Positions 52,986-63,635 of a DNA stretch of 64,000 nt are shown piece by piece (position 1 is the first letter of the stretch; every line of letters starts with the position of its first letter). Position numbers and translations under genes: made by a program. The notes beneath the pieces are model-generated. The model had not been told where the DNA came from, ran no database searches, and was given only the letters and a program-made list of their open reading frames with translations. The stretch comes from Flavobacteriales bacterium (GTDB lineage Bacteria; Bacteroidota; Bacteroidia; Flavobacteriales_D; Sanyastnellaceae): the NCBI GenBank assembly GCA_027491075.1, contig JAIXWX010000006.1:38105-102104 (forward strand). The letters are read 5' to 3'.

Positions 52986-54158
52986 CTAAACAAGTTTTTG
53001 ATAAGTCTTCCACCAACGATCTGGCATTTCATCGTTGGTTGCTTGTTGATATTCTTCGTAAGTGCAGGGAACTAGATGATGTCGCTCGTATTTGTTTTCT
53101 TGACCAGCTGGATATGGAACGTCCATCCACCATCGATCGCTTTTGTTACTCTTGTAAAAAACAAGCTCATGAGAATCATCTGCCAGAGTAACGATGTATC
53201 GCATGTATTCGCTGTGATCTCCGATAGGGTAATCCGTTTTTCTTGAAGAAACACCGTCGATGAAGCACCATATCATCTGAGCGACCAAATGCGCTGTTTG
53301 GCCATCTCTATCCAAAGTTGGATTGAACTCATATACTCCAAAGGATGTGAGCTTATCACTCATGCCTGCATACCAACATAACTGAGCAGCCTCATGTCCA
53401 AAAAAACCATTGGGGCCAGCATATGCACAACCGGGAGCTTCACTCATTCGAATGGACGATATATCGAAACTCAAAATATCCGCATTACGAATGATCGGCT
53501 CATTGCGAAGAATGTGCTGTGATTGCATTTCCCCCAAACGAAATGTATCGAAATACATCTTGTTCATTAACTCCAATAGCTGTGGGTCGGTTAGATAACG
53601 CTGATTACCAATGTTGCTATAATTAAATAAGAAGTTTGGTCGGTGGAGCACAATCTTGTTCAAATATCCCTTGTTGGAGAGATCTTCAGGTGACTGCCCG
53701 AAATCCAAGCGAGGATCAATGGTTACTAGATTTACCGTCTGTTCCATGTGCTCATATGCCAAGTAATTTGCATAGGTCAGATCTTGTGTACCACCTATGA
53801 TCACTGGAATAATTCCCTTCTTTAAGAGTACCTGACAGGTTTGATTGACTGCAAAATAAGTATCGTCTATTTCATTCCCAGCCTCAATATTTCCTAAGTC
53901 TATGATGCCTGGATTTTTGTCGAATGATGTCAGGCCATACAACCACTTGCGTATCTGATCAGGTCCTTTCGCGGCACCTTTATTCTCTAGGCCATTTCTT
54001 TCCTCCATTACTCCAAAGAGAGCAATCTTCTTTCCTTCTAGTTCCTCCAAATCCCCGCTGAAAAGAGCGATATGATTGAAAAGCAATGCGGTTTCACCTT
54101 CTTGTTTTAGTATAGACGAGTCGTCAAAAGGTTTGAAAAAAACGGAAATATCCATCAT
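52986..54158 (-). CDS. Arginase/formimidoylglutamase-fold protein with degenerate metal site
   Basis: A 390-residue protein with the ureohydrolase fold order: FGVMEERNG, GPDQIRKWLY, then the three metal-motif positions. In active arginases these read GGxHD, DAHxD and SxDxDxxDP. Here they read GGTQD, DPRLD and SFDISSIRMSEAPG, so the His, the DAH His and one Asp are replaced by Gln, Arg and Ser. Loss of three of the usual six ligands makes normal Mn-dependent hydrolysis unlikely. Its position between topA and the type IX operon suggests a non-arginase role kept in this lineage. Confidence 0.82.
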   Translation of the reverse strand: MMDISVFFKPFDDSSILKQEGETALLFNHIALFSGDLEELEGKKIALFGVMEERNGLENKGAAKGPDQIRKWLYGLTSFDKNPGIIDLGNIEAGNEIDDTYFAVNQTCQVLLKKGIIPVIIGGTQDLTYANYLAYEHMEQTVNLVTIDPRLDFGQSPEDLSNKGYLNKIVLHRPNFLFNYSNIGNQRYLTDPQLLELMNKMYFDTFRLGEMQSQHILRNEPIIRNADILSFDISSIRMSEAPGCAYAGPNGFFGHEAAQLCWYAGMSDKLTSFGVYEFNPTLDRDGQTAHLVAQMIWCFIDGVSSRKTDYPIGDHSEYMRYIVTLADDSHELVFYKSNKSDRWWMDVPYPAGQENKYERHHLVPCTYEEYQQATNDEMPDRWWKTYQKLV

Positions 54159-54210
54159 GGCAGGTTAAAGTATGCCACGAAAATAGATTCACGTTAGGAG
54201 TTCCATGAGA

Positions 54211-54242
54211 AAAAAAAAGCGATGTTTGAACACATCGCTTTT
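54211..54242 (-). terminator. Rho-independent terminator after topA
   Basis: Read leftward, AAAAGCGATGT and ACATCGCTTTT arms with a 6-nt loop are followed by a T run (A run at 54211-54218). It begins 4 bp past the topA stop. Confidence 0.9.
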
Positions 54243-54246
54243 GACA

Positions 54247-56667
54247 TTATTTCTTTGGAGACTTTTTAGCTGCCTTTTTCGCTGGAGCTTTCTTCGCAGG
54301 ACTCTTTTTCGAAGCTGCCTTTTTTACTGGGGCTTTTTCCTTTTGTGCGTCCTTCTTGGAACCTCTTCCTCCTCTCGATGGCTTGGCTGGCGCCTCAGCA
54401 ATAATGGTATCAATCTCTTCCAAGGTCAATGATTTTGGATCCTTGCCTTTTGGGATTTTATAATTGTCACGACCTGACTTTATATATGGACCAAAGCGGC
54501 CATTTAATACCTGTACCTCTGGTCTTTCAGGAAAACTCAATAGCATGTTTGCGATGACTCCTGCTCTCTTCTCTTCGATGAGTTGTTTGGCTCGATCAAA
54601 CTCGATGGTATAGGGATCGTCTCCTTCTTTTACCTTGAGAGAAGCGAAGGTACTTCCGTGCTTGGCATACGGCCCGAATCTACCCACACTCACTACGATT
54701 TGCTCTCCATCCCATTCTCCCAGTTTACGCGGAAGTTCAAACAATTTAAGGGCTTCCTCTAGTGTGATATTGCCAATGCTTTGTTCTGCTCTTAAAGAAG
54801 CGAACTTCTTATCGGGATCATCACTCGCTCCGATCTGAATCATTGGGCCGAATCTCCCGATACGAGCGATCACCGTTTTTCCTGTAACCGGATCTGTTCC
54901 TAATTCTCTTTCTCCAGTAGCTCTTTGCGCCGACTCAATGGTTACTACAACATTCTCATGAAATGGTTTGTAGAACCGTTTCATCATCTCTTGCCACTGA
55001 AGTTTTCCTTCGGCGATATCGTCAAATTCACTTTCCACTTTCGCGGTAAAGCCGTAGTCGAGAATATTCGGAAACTGATCAACCAGAAAATCATTGACTA
55101 CCGTCCCAATGTCCGTAGGAAATAGCTTGGCTTTTTCAGCTCCCGTATTTTCTGCTTTTTCTTCGACTTTGATTTCATTGTTCTTCAGAATCAATAATTC
55201 AAAAGCTCTGGGTACGCCTTCTTTGTCTTTCTTCTCAACATACTCCCTATTCTGAATTGTACTAATTGTAGGCGCATAGGTAGATGGTCTTCCAATGCCT
55301 AGCTCCTCCAGTCTCTTTACTAAGGAAGCTTCCGAATATCGCGGCGGCTTCTGCGTAAAACGCTGTGTGGCTATCATATCCATCAAAGATAGATTTTGAC
55401 CCACATTCAAAGGCGGAAGCATTCCGCTGTTGCCTTCTTCGTTTTCTTCATCATCGGTTGATTCGATGTAGACCTTAAGGAATCCATCAAACTTGATAAC
55501 CTCTCCTTTTGCTTGAAGAACATCGGACATTGTACTAATTGCGATGGTCGCTGTCGTTTTCTCCAACTCAGCATCTGCCATTTGTGAAGCGATTGTTCTC
55601 TTCCAAATGAGTTCGTATAATCTCATCTCATCCCGTTCACCATCAATTTCATGAGCACTCATGTCAGTAGGACGAATGGCTTCGTGTGCCTCCTGTGCTC
55701 CCTTACTTTTATTGGTAAACTGACGTGGCTTTGAATATTTGTCCCCAAAAGAGTTACCTATTTCTTTCTTACAAGCCTCCATAGCAAAATCCGAAAGGTT
55801 GACGCTATCGGTTCGCATGTAAGTAATCTTCCCACTCTCATAAAGGCGTTGCGCCACAACCATGGTTCGACTCACGCTGAAGCCCAGTTTTCTTCCTGCC
55901 TCTTGTTGTAGCGTTGAGGTAGTAAATGGAGCTGCAGGAGTTCTCTTTGAGGGTTTCGTTTCGATGGCACTTATCGAAAAATTCGCGCCTTTACAATTTT
56001 CCAAAAACTCTCTCGCACCATATCCATCATTCACTTTTTTAGAAAGATCTGCCTTCAGTGTGGCAGTTCCAAGATCAAACCCAGCTCTTATATTATAGAA
56101 ACTTGTTGCCTTAAAGCCCTGAATATCGCGTTCTCTTTCGACAATGATTCTTACAGCAACACTTTGAACACGGCCTGCACTGAGCGACGGCCTAACTTTC
56201 TTCCACAATACTGGAGAAAGTTCAAAACCAACTAATCTATCTAATACCCTTCTGGCTTGCTGCGCATTGACAAGATCGATATCCAGCGTTCTAGGATTAT
56301 CTATGGCCTTGAGAATTGCGGACTTGGTAATTTCAGAAAAAACGATTCGTTTTGTTTTTTGGAGCGGTATTTCCAATGCTTCCAATAGATGCCAAGAAAT
56401 GGCTTCTCCTTCGCGGTCCTCATCCGTTGCTAACCAAACCACTTCGGCTTTCTGCGCTAACTTTTTCAACTCCCTCACTACATCCTGTTTGTCAGAGGTA
56501 ATCTCATACACGGGTACAAAGCCTTTCTCAATATTGATGGCAAGGTCGTTTTTGGGAAGATCTCTTACGTGACCATAACTGGATTTCACCGTGAAATCTT
56601 TTCCAAGGTAGCCCTCTATGGTCTTGGCTTTTGCCGGAGACTCTACTATAACCAGGTTTTTCGACAT
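54247..56667 (-). CDS. topA: DNA topoisomerase I
   Basis: A type IA topoisomerase that relaxes negative supercoils. The 806-residue protein starts MSKNLVIVESPAKAKTIEGYLG. The Toprim acidic motif is TDEDREGEAISWHL, and the active-site Tyr is in ITYMRTDSVNLS. Instead of a chain of tetracysteine zinc fingers, the C-terminal part has three repeats of the RFGPYIK/RFGPMIQ type and a Lys/Ala/Pro-rich tail (about the last 50 residues), as in other Bacteroidota. A terminator follows immediately. Confidence 0.97.
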   Translation of the reverse strand: MSKNLVIVESPAKAKTIEGYLGKDFTVKSSYGHVRDLPKNDLAINIEKGFVPVYEITSDKQDVVRELKKLAQKAEVVWLATDEDREGEAISWHLLEALEIPLQKTKRIVFSEITKSAILKAIDNPRTLDIDLVNAQQARRVLDRLVGFELSPVLWKKVRPSLSAGRVQSVAVRIIVERERDIQGFKATSFYNIRAGFDLGTATLKADLSKKVNDGYGAREFLENCKGANFSISAIETKPSKRTPAAPFTTSTLQQEAGRKLGFSVSRTMVVAQRLYESGKITYMRTDSVNLSDFAMEACKKEIGNSFGDKYSKPRQFTNKSKGAQEAHEAIRPTDMSAHEIDGERDEMRLYELIWKRTIASQMADAELEKTTATIAISTMSDVLQAKGEVIKFDGFLKVYIESTDDEENEEGNSGMLPPLNVGQNLSLMDMIATQRFTQKPPRYSEASLVKRLEELGIGRPSTYAPTISTIQNREYVEKKDKEGVPRAFELLILKNNEIKVEEKAENTGAEKAKLFPTDIGTVVNDFLVDQFPNILDYGFTAKVESEFDDIAEGKLQWQEMMKRFYKPFHENVVVTIESAQRATGERELGTDPVTGKTVIARIGRFGPMIQIGASDDPDKKFASLRAEQSIGNITLEEALKLFELPRKLGEWDGEQIVVSVGRFGPYAKHGSTFASLKVKEGDDPYTIEFDRAKQLIEEKRAGVIANMLLSFPERPEVQVLNGRFGPYIKSGRDNYKIPKGKDPKSLTLEEIDTIIAEAPAKPSRGGRGSKKDAQKEKAPVKKAASKKSPAKKAPAKKAAKKSPKK

Positions 56668-56785
56668 TCTATTTACAAAATATGGTTCTGCCTTGAGACA
56701 GAAAATTACAAACTAATGGGGGCAAAAATAGACGGATTTCTATGCAAACAACTTTTTAGTTAATCTCCCATATTCTATTCTATGT

Positions 56786-56793
56786 TATCTTTG
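56786..56793 (+). promoter_or_regulatory. miaB promoter, -7 element TATCTTTG
   Basis: An exact TAnnTTTG match 29 nt before the GTG start. It lies in the 155 bp between the divergent topA and miaB genes; no -33 TTTG is apparent. Confidence 0.45.
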
Positions 56794-56822
56794 CATCCCT
56801 ATTTTCAATACAGCCAAACACT

Positions 56823-58274
56823 GTGGAAGAAAAAATTATAGATGAAAATCGTCAGGGGGAGTTCTTGATGATTGATGGTGAGTCCAACCTCAAAGGACGT
56901 AAACTGCTTCTTGAAAGCTACGGATGTCAGATGAATTTTTCTGACAGCGAGATTGTAGCTTCCATTCTTTCAGAGGCTGGTTTTAGCACAACAAGAGATC
57001 CAGAAGAAGCAGACTTGATTCTGCTAAATACATGCGCCATACGCGACAATGCCGAACAACGAGTAAGAGGTCGACTTGACTATTTTCGTTCAATCAAGAA
57101 AAGAAAACCTGAAATGGTTGTTGGGGTGTTGGGTTGCATGGCGGAAAGACTTCGTGAGAAATTATTGGAAGAAGAAAAGTTGGTCGATCTAGTAGTGGGT
57201 CCCGATGCATACCGAGATTTACCCAATCTCATTGATCAAGTGGATACGGGTCAAAAAGCAGTGAACGTACTCCTTAGCAGAGAAGAAACTTACGCGGAAA
57301 TTACTCCTGTACGTCTCAATAGCAATGGAATTACGGCTTTCATTTCTATCATGAGAGGCTGTGACAACATGTGTTCTTTTTGTGTAGTACCGTTTACCCG
57401 TGGCCGAGAGCGAAGTCGTGATCCGCAGACCATTGTTCAGGAGGCAAAATCATTATTTGATCAGGGTTACCGAGAAGTAACCTTACTTGGTCAAAATGTT
57501 GACAGCTACAAGTGGAATATCACTAATAAAGGTGAGATTCTTGATCCTTCGAAACCCACCACCAACTTCGCACAGTTGATGGAAATGGTCGCCAAGATCC
57601 ACCCCGACTTAAGGATTCGTTTTTCTACAAGTCATCCAAAAGACATGACAGACGACGTTTTGCATGTTATGGCTGCTTATGATAATATCTGCAAATACAT
57701 TCACCTACCCGTTCAAAGCGGTAGTTCAGAAGTGTTAAAGCGCATGAATCGCGGATATTCTAGAGAATGGTATTTGCAAAGAATTGAAGCAATCAAGCGG
57801 ATTATGCCTGATGCTGCGATCAGCACGGATATCATTACGGGGTTCTGTGGCGAAACGGAAGAGCAACACCTCGAAACGCTTTCGTTAATGAAAGAGGTAG
57901 AATATGATCTTGCATACATGTTCAAATACAGTGAGCGACCCAAAACACTTGCTGAGAGAAAATATGAAGACGATATTCCCGAAGAAGTAAAGGGACGACG
58001 CCTCAAAGAGGTGATTGATGTTCAAATGGAATGCAGCGCGAAACGAACCAAAACCTATGTTGGACAAGTCCATCGCGTATTAGTGGAAGGCACTTCTAAA
58101 AAGTCTGACCAACATTATCAAGGGAGAACTACCCAAAACGTGGTAGCCATTTTCCCCAAAGGAGATGCGAAGCCTGGAGACTATGTGGATGTACTGGTAA
58201 ATAGCTGTACTGCTGTGACATTGCTTGGCGAGTTAGTGGCAGTTTATCCCCGAATTGTTTCCACTGAGAACTAA
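56823..58274 (+). CDS. miaB: tRNA-2-methylthio-N6-dimethylallyladenosine synthase
   Basis: MiaB adds the methylthio group to i6A37 of certain tRNAs. The 483-residue protein has an N-terminal Fe-S domain with cysteines in [22 protein letters not shown] and VLGCMAERL, the radical-[23 protein letters not shown] motif, and a C-terminal TRAM domain. The start is GTG at 56823, supported by the promoter 29 nt upstream. It is followed 69 bp later by a sigma-54 activator gene. Confidence 0.96.
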   Translation: MEEKIIDENRQGEFLMIDGESNLKGRKLLLESYGCQMNFSDSEIVASILSEAGFSTTRDPEEADLILLNTCAIRDNAEQRVRGRLDYFRSIKKRKPEMVVGVLGCMAERLREKLLEEEKLVDLVVGPDAYRDLPNLIDQVDTGQKAVNVLLSREETYAEITPVRLNSNGITAFISIMRGCDNMCSFCVVPFTRGRERSRDPQTIVQEAKSLFDQGYREVTLLGQNVDSYKWNITNKGEILDPSKPTTNFAQLMEMVAKIHPDLRIRFSTSHPKDMTDDVLHVMAAYDNICKYIHLPVQSGSSEVLKRMNRGYSREWYLQRIEAIKRIMPDAAISTDIITGFCGETEEQHLETLSLMKEVEYDLAYMFKYSERPKTLAERKYEDDIPEEVKGRRLKEVIDVQMECSAKRTKTYVGQVHRVLVEGTSKKSDQHYQGRTTQNVVAIFPKGDAKPGDYVDVLVNSCTAVTLLGELVAVYPRIVSTEN

Positions 58275-58306
58275 TTCCGCATACTTTGGTTTTTAAACAA
58301 TGAAAA

Positions 58307-58330
58307 ACTGACAAGACGTCAGTATATTCG
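58307..58330 (+). promoter_or_regulatory. Inverted repeat and -7 element before the sigma-54 activator
   Basis: ACTGAC-AAGAC-GTCAGT (58307-58323) is a perfect 6-5-6 palindrome whose last base begins TATATTCG (58323-58330), a one-mismatch -7 element. A bound dimer would block the promoter, so this looks like an operator. The gene starts at 58344. Confidence 0.45.
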
Positions 58331-58343
58331 TTGCCTAATCACT

Positions 58344-59606
58344 ATGGACATTCAATCAGTTAAACAGCGATTTGAAATCATTGGGAATTCTCCTTTGCTT
58401 AATCGCGCCTTAGATGTTGCGATTCAGGTAGCACCTACCAATATATCGGTGCTTATCAATGGAGAAAGCGGGGTTGGTAAAGAGGTGATTCCAAAAATTA
58501 TCCATCAGCTTAGTTCTCGAAAACATGGACCTTATATCGCAGTAAACTGCGGTGCGATTCCCGAAGGAACGATCGACTCAGAGTTATTTGGCCATGAAAA
58601 AGGCTCTTTCACAGGAGCACACGAAGCTCGAAAGGGCTATTTTGAGGAAGCCAATGGAGGAACAATTTTTTTAGACGAAGTAGCCGAATTACCGCTGGGA
58701 ACGCAGGTGAGACTTTTGCGCGTTCTTGAAACGGGAGAGTTTATACGCGTGGGATCCAGCAAGGTAATAAAGACCAATGTGAGAGTTGTGGCAGCTACGA
58801 ATGTAGATTTTAGCAGTGCTCTTCAAGCAGGAAAATTCAGAGAAGATTTGTATTATCGTCTAAGTCAGGTACCTATTCACATGCCTGCACTTCGAGAAAG
58901 AAGAGAAGACGTGCTCATGCTTTTCAGAAAATTTAGTACTGACTTTTCTGAAAAATATAGAATGCCTATTCTCCAAGTAACCAATGAAGCTGCGCAGTTG
59001 CTTTCAAGCTATAACTGGCCGGGGAATGTACGTCAACTGAAAAACATCACTGAGCAAATGAGCGTTTTGGAGCAGGAACGTATGATAAGTGCGGATGCCC
59101 TGCGTCGTTATTTACCTCCAGATAGCTTTAACAGCAAACCGATGGTGATTGGTGGTGGTAATTCTTCGTCAGATCTGACAGAAAGAGAAATATTATACAA
59201 GGTCCTTTTTGATATGAAAAGTGACCTAAACGACTTGAAGAAATTGGTCCTTGGAATGATTCAAAGTGGCGGTAGTTTTATTTCCAATCAAGAAAATGCC
59301 GCTTTGTTTGACCGAGTGTTTCATGAAAACGAAACAGATTTGAATTCGCAACCAGATAGATTTCCTGTTTCGACTCCTTCTTCTGGAAATGTTATTCATA
59401 TTGCCCAGCCTTCATCGAGCACTAATAATTCGCATACAGATCATTTAGAGGTAGAAGAAACGCTCAGTCTGACGGAAAGTGAAAAGGATTTGATTAAAAA
59501 AGCGCTCCAGAAGCATAAGAACAAGCGCAAATATGCCGCACAAGAACTGGGTATATCAGAGCGAACGTTATATAGAAAAATCAAAGAATATAACTTGGCG
59601 AAATAA
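58344..59606 (+). CDS. Sigma-54-dependent transcriptional activator without receiver domain
   Basis: A 420-residue activator that lacks an N-terminal sensory domain. The AAA+ domain begins almost at once: Walker A NGESGVGKE, sigma-54 loop GSFTGA, Walker B GGTIFLDEVAEL. A Ser/Asn-rich linker (about 265-380) leads to a Fis-type helix-turn-helix with YAAQELGISERTLYRKIKEYNL. Without a receiver it is probably controlled by amount or by a partner, which fits the palindrome over its promoter. It overlaps lptE by one base (TAATG), an order I associate with Bacteroidota. Confidence 0.93.
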   Translation: MDIQSVKQRFEIIGNSPLLNRALDVAIQVAPTNISVLINGESGVGKEVIPKIIHQLSSRKHGPYIAVNCGAIPEGTIDSELFGHEKGSFTGAHEARKGYFEEANGGTIFLDEVAELPLGTQVRLLRVLETGEFIRVGSSKVIKTNVRVVAATNVDFSSALQAGKFREDLYYRLSQVPIHMPALRERREDVLMLFRKFSTDFSEKYRMPILQVTNEAAQLLSSYNWPGNVRQLKNITEQMSVLEQERMISADALRRYLPPDSFNSKPMVIGGGNSSSDLTEREILYKVLFDMKSDLNDLKKLVLGMIQSGGSFISNQENAALFDRVFHENETDLNSQPDRFPVSTPSSGNVIHIAQPSSSTNNSHTDHLEVEETLSLTESEKDLIKKALQKHKNKRKYAAQELGISERTLYRKIKEYNLAK

Positions 59607-60100
59607 TGCGGACCTGGATATTTCTTTTTAGCATGTTTGTGATTTCTGCTTGCCAGGTCACCTACTCTTCTTCGGGAGGGCAGTTTAGCGGTGCTGGTAC
59701 TTTTTCCGTTGAAACGTTCAAGTCTCAAACCGCTTTGGCAAGTCCCATCTATGCTCAAAGATTATCGGAGGCGCTTAAAGATCTCCTCCTGCAACAGAGT
59801 CCTCTAAAATTAGCAGAAAGAAATGGAGACCTCCGCTACGAAGGCTTTGTAACCGACTATCGCATAGCACCGGTAGCTATTCAAGGCAATGAGACGGCGA
59901 GCTTAAACAGGCTCACCATCACGATTAAGGTAAAGTACACCAATACCCTCGAACCAAGTTTGAGTTTTGACAGAACTTTCTCGAAATTTGCAGACTTCGA
60001 CGCTGCCTCGGATTTGTTATCTGTAGAAGAAGGCCTATGGATCACCATCAATGATCAATTGCTACAAGAAATCTATAACGCCAGCGTCGGCAATTGGTAA
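59606..60100 (+). CDS. lptE: LptE-family LPS assembly lipoprotein
   Basis: LptE plugs the LptD translocon that delivers LPS to the outer leaflet. The 164-residue protein has a lipobox VISAC (Cys16) and the QVTYSSSGGQFSGAGTFSVETF region typical of Bacteroidota LptE, followed by RLSEALKDLLLQQSPLKLAE and DLRYEGFVTDYRIAPVAI. It is coupled to the sigma-54 activator upstream by a one-base overlap and followed by a TPR-like gene. Confidence 0.88.
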   Translation: MRTWIFLFSMFVISACQVTYSSSGGQFSGAGTFSVETFKSQTALASPIYAQRLSEALKDLLLQQSPLKLAERNGDLRYEGFVTDYRIAPVAIQGNETASLNRLTITIKVKYTNTLEPSLSFDRTFSKFADFDAASDLLSVEEGLWITINDQLLQEIYNASVGNW

Positions 60101-60102
60101 TC

Positions 60103-61179
60103 ATGGATAAGTCACTTCTATATAAAGCCATCGGGGGCACACATGTGAGCCAGCACTTGACGGTTTCGCAGTTGGAAGAAATACGAACCAGTTTTCCTTA
60201 TTTTTCTATTGCCCAAGTGCTTTTGGCCAAAGCTTACCGGGAAAACAACGACTATCGTTTTGCAGATCAATTGCACGATGCGGCACTCTACACCTCTGAT
60301 CGCAAGGTATTATTTGAAAAAATGAATACCTCATTTACCGAGCAGGTGATAGAAAAAACCACTTCGCAATCAGATGTTCATATTGAACCAGTAGATCAAG
60401 AAAGTCTTCTTGTTGAACCGATTCAGGAAAGCATTGAAGAGCACCTTTCAATTACAGAAGATTTAGCTCCTGCAGCCGAGTCAATCGTTACACAAGACTT
60501 TGTAGAAATAGATTCAGTAGAGGCACAGAATGTTGTAACCATTACAGAGAAAGAGCCAGAAGTAATTTCTCTTGCGGCAGAACTTGAAGACGTTCCAGAG
60601 GAAGAGCCAAAGACCTATGCCGAGTGGATGGTATGGAAGGCTAAAAGACAGCGGCTTGAGATTCATCAACCCACTAGTACGCCTTCCGAAGCAATCGAAA
60701 GTCCAGCGGAAGATGCTATTGAAAAGCAGACCGATTTAGACAATGAGCCCAAGGAAATAGCCCGCACTCAAACTGACTTGGGAATTTTGGAGACCTTTAT
60801 TCTGGCCGAAGCGGTGGATAGCTCCATTGAACTTGAAGTCGGGGAAGGGGAACGGGAACAGGAAGAGGAAGAGGAAGAGGGTCGACCGGTATTTAATCCG
60901 AAAGTGATAGAGCAACAGAATCTGATAGATCAGTTTATAAAACTCCAGCCAAAAATCACCCCTGGCAGAGCGTCGGATTACCCTCAGAACGGCAATCTTG
61001 GCAAAGAAAGCCTAGAAGAAGACTTCACTTTTGCCACCGAGACCATGGCCAAATTATTTGTAAAACAAGGCAAATTGGATAAAGCCCGAAAGGTTTATAA
61101 GCAACTTATTGCGCTCTATCCAGAAAAAAGCATTTACTTTGCAGCCCAATTAAAAATTCTAAACCAGAATAAAAAGTAA
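60103..61179 (+). CDS. Hypothetical acidic protein with C-terminal TPR-like motif
   Basis: A 358-residue protein from the ATG at 60103 (a TTG at 60094 overlaps lptE). It has no signal peptide. Residues 1-85 and the C-terminal ~50 residues are helical; the end, AKLFVKQGKLDKARKVYKQLIALYPEKS, is one TPR-like hairpin. The long middle is low-complexity and very acidic, with a run of glutamates near residue 255. It may be a cytoplasmic adaptor. The gene lies between lptE and secG, a position that suggests an envelope-linked role, but I cannot name one. Confidence 0.75.
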   Translation: MDKSLLYKAIGGTHVSQHLTVSQLEEIRTSFPYFSIAQVLLAKAYRENNDYRFADQLHDAALYTSDRKVLFEKMNTSFTEQVIEKTTSQSDVHIEPVDQESLLVEPIQESIEEHLSITEDLAPAAESIVTQDFVEIDSVEAQNVVTITEKEPEVISLAAELEDVPEEEPKTYAEWMVWKAKRQRLEIHQPTSTPSEAIESPAEDAIEKQTDLDNEPKEIARTQTDLGILETFILAEAVDSSIELEVGEGEREQEEEEEEGRPVFNPKVIEQQNLIDQFIKLQPKITPGRASDYPQNGNLGKESLEEDFTFATETMAKLFVKQGKLDKARKVYKQLIALYPEKSIYFAAQLKILNQNKK

Positions 61180-61184
61180 AAGAA

Positions 61185-61490
61185 ATGGACACGTTTGTAA
61201 TCGTATTGATCGTAATAATTGCCTTACTCTTGGGAGCACTCGTATTGATTCAAAACCCAAAGGGCGGTGGATTGGCTGTAGGTTTTCAAGGCTCTACACA
61301 AATTGGTGGAGGCGTTCAAAACACCAACAAGGCATTGGAAAAAGCAACTTGGTACTTGGCCATTGCATTATTTGTGTTGTGTCTTTTTTCTGCGACATTC
61401 TACACTACTTCCAGCACTCCCCCTGCACCTGAACAAACAGAAACTCCTACAGAGACTCAAGAGCAAGGTGGTCAGCAACAAAATCCGTAA
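61185..61490 (+). CDS. secG: Preprotein translocase subunit SecG
   Basis: A two-helix subunit of the SecYEG channel. The 101-residue protein has helix 1 (FVIVLIVIIALLLGALVLIQ), the conserved PKGGGLAVGFQGS loop, and helix 2 (TWYLAIALFVLCLFSATFY), then a Gln/Thr/Glu-rich periplasmic or cytoplasmic tail. It ends in a strong terminator at 61512. secA is at 41411. Confidence 0.95.
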   Translation: MDTFVIVLIVIIALLLGALVLIQNPKGGGLAVGFQGSTQIGGGVQNTNKALEKATWYLAIALFVLCLFSATFYTTSSTPPAPEQTETPTETQEQGGQQQNP

Positions 61491-61511
61491 GACAGAAATT
61501 ATTCAAAATAT

Positions 61512-61549
61512 AAAATGTCAGTGTGTCGTAACCACTGACATTTTTTTTT
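61512..61549 (+). terminator. Rho-independent terminator after secG
   Basis: Perfect 12-bp arms AAAATGTCAGTG (61512-61523) and CACTGACATTTT (61533-61544) enclose a 9-nt loop and run into nine T residues. The 9-nt spacing equals that of CIRCE operators, so a second role upstream of groES cannot be excluded. Confidence 0.88.
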
Positions 61550-61600
61550 GTGCATACTGACATTTTTTGCAGAAAAAGATGCGAACAGGGCATTGGCACA
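61534..61600 (+). promoter_or_regulatory. groES upstream regulatory region
   Basis: ACTGACATTTTTT occurs twice in direct orientation, at 61534 and 61556, exactly 22 bp apart (about two helical turns). TTGGCACA follows at 61593, matching the -24 half of a sigma-54 promoter, but the -12 position reads GTGA, not TTGC. No CIRCE element is present. No TAnnTTTG is seen in front of groES, so a non-housekeeping heat-shock promoter is likely here. Confidence 0.4.
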
Positions 61601-61639
61601 CTTCGTGACAACCGCGGATGTCCAATCAAAAATTAAATC

Positions 61640-61936
61640 ATGGAATCAAATTTCAATTATGTACCAATAGCAGGTACTAAAAATAGGGTGGTTGTTTTAC
61701 CATTTCCGTCTGAAGAAAAAACAGAATCAGGGTTGTATATCCCTGATAACGCTAAAGAAAAGCCTATGAAAGGCACAGTCGTATCCGTTAGTGAGAAAGA
61801 TGAAGAGGGTAAATCACCTGTCATTAAAGCGGGTGATATTGTTTTGTACGGTAAATATGCTGGGCAAGAAATAACTCTCGATGGTAAAGATTACCTCGTA
61901 ATGCGTGAAGCTGATATCCTGTTAAAAATTAAATAA
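61640..61936 (+). CDS. groES: Co-chaperonin GroES
   Basis: The lid of the GroEL chamber. The 98-residue protein has a mobile-loop region [19 protein letters not shown], and the [32 protein letters not shown] core. It is of normal size and is followed 10 bp later by groEL. Its regulation seems separate from the secG unit because of the terminator between them. Confidence 0.98.
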   Translation: MESNFNYVPIAGTKNRVVVLPFPSEEKTESGLYIPDNAKEKPMKGTVVSVSEKDEEGKSPVIKAGDIVLYGKYAGQEITLDGKDYLVMREADILLKIK

Positions 61937-61943
61937 TCTATAA

Positions 61944-63578
<1,635 letters not shown>

Positions 63579-63599
63579 TTTCCAATCTGAATAAATAAT

Positions 63600-63629
63600 A
63601 AAGGCTACCGTTTGGTGGCCTTTTTTTTT
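63600..63629 (+). terminator. Rho-independent terminator after groEL
   Basis: AAAGGCTACC and GGTGGCCTTT pair (one T-G wobble) around a GTTT loop, followed by a run of nine T residues. It ends the groESL unit. Confidence 0.9.
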
Positions 63630-63635
63630 GCTAAC

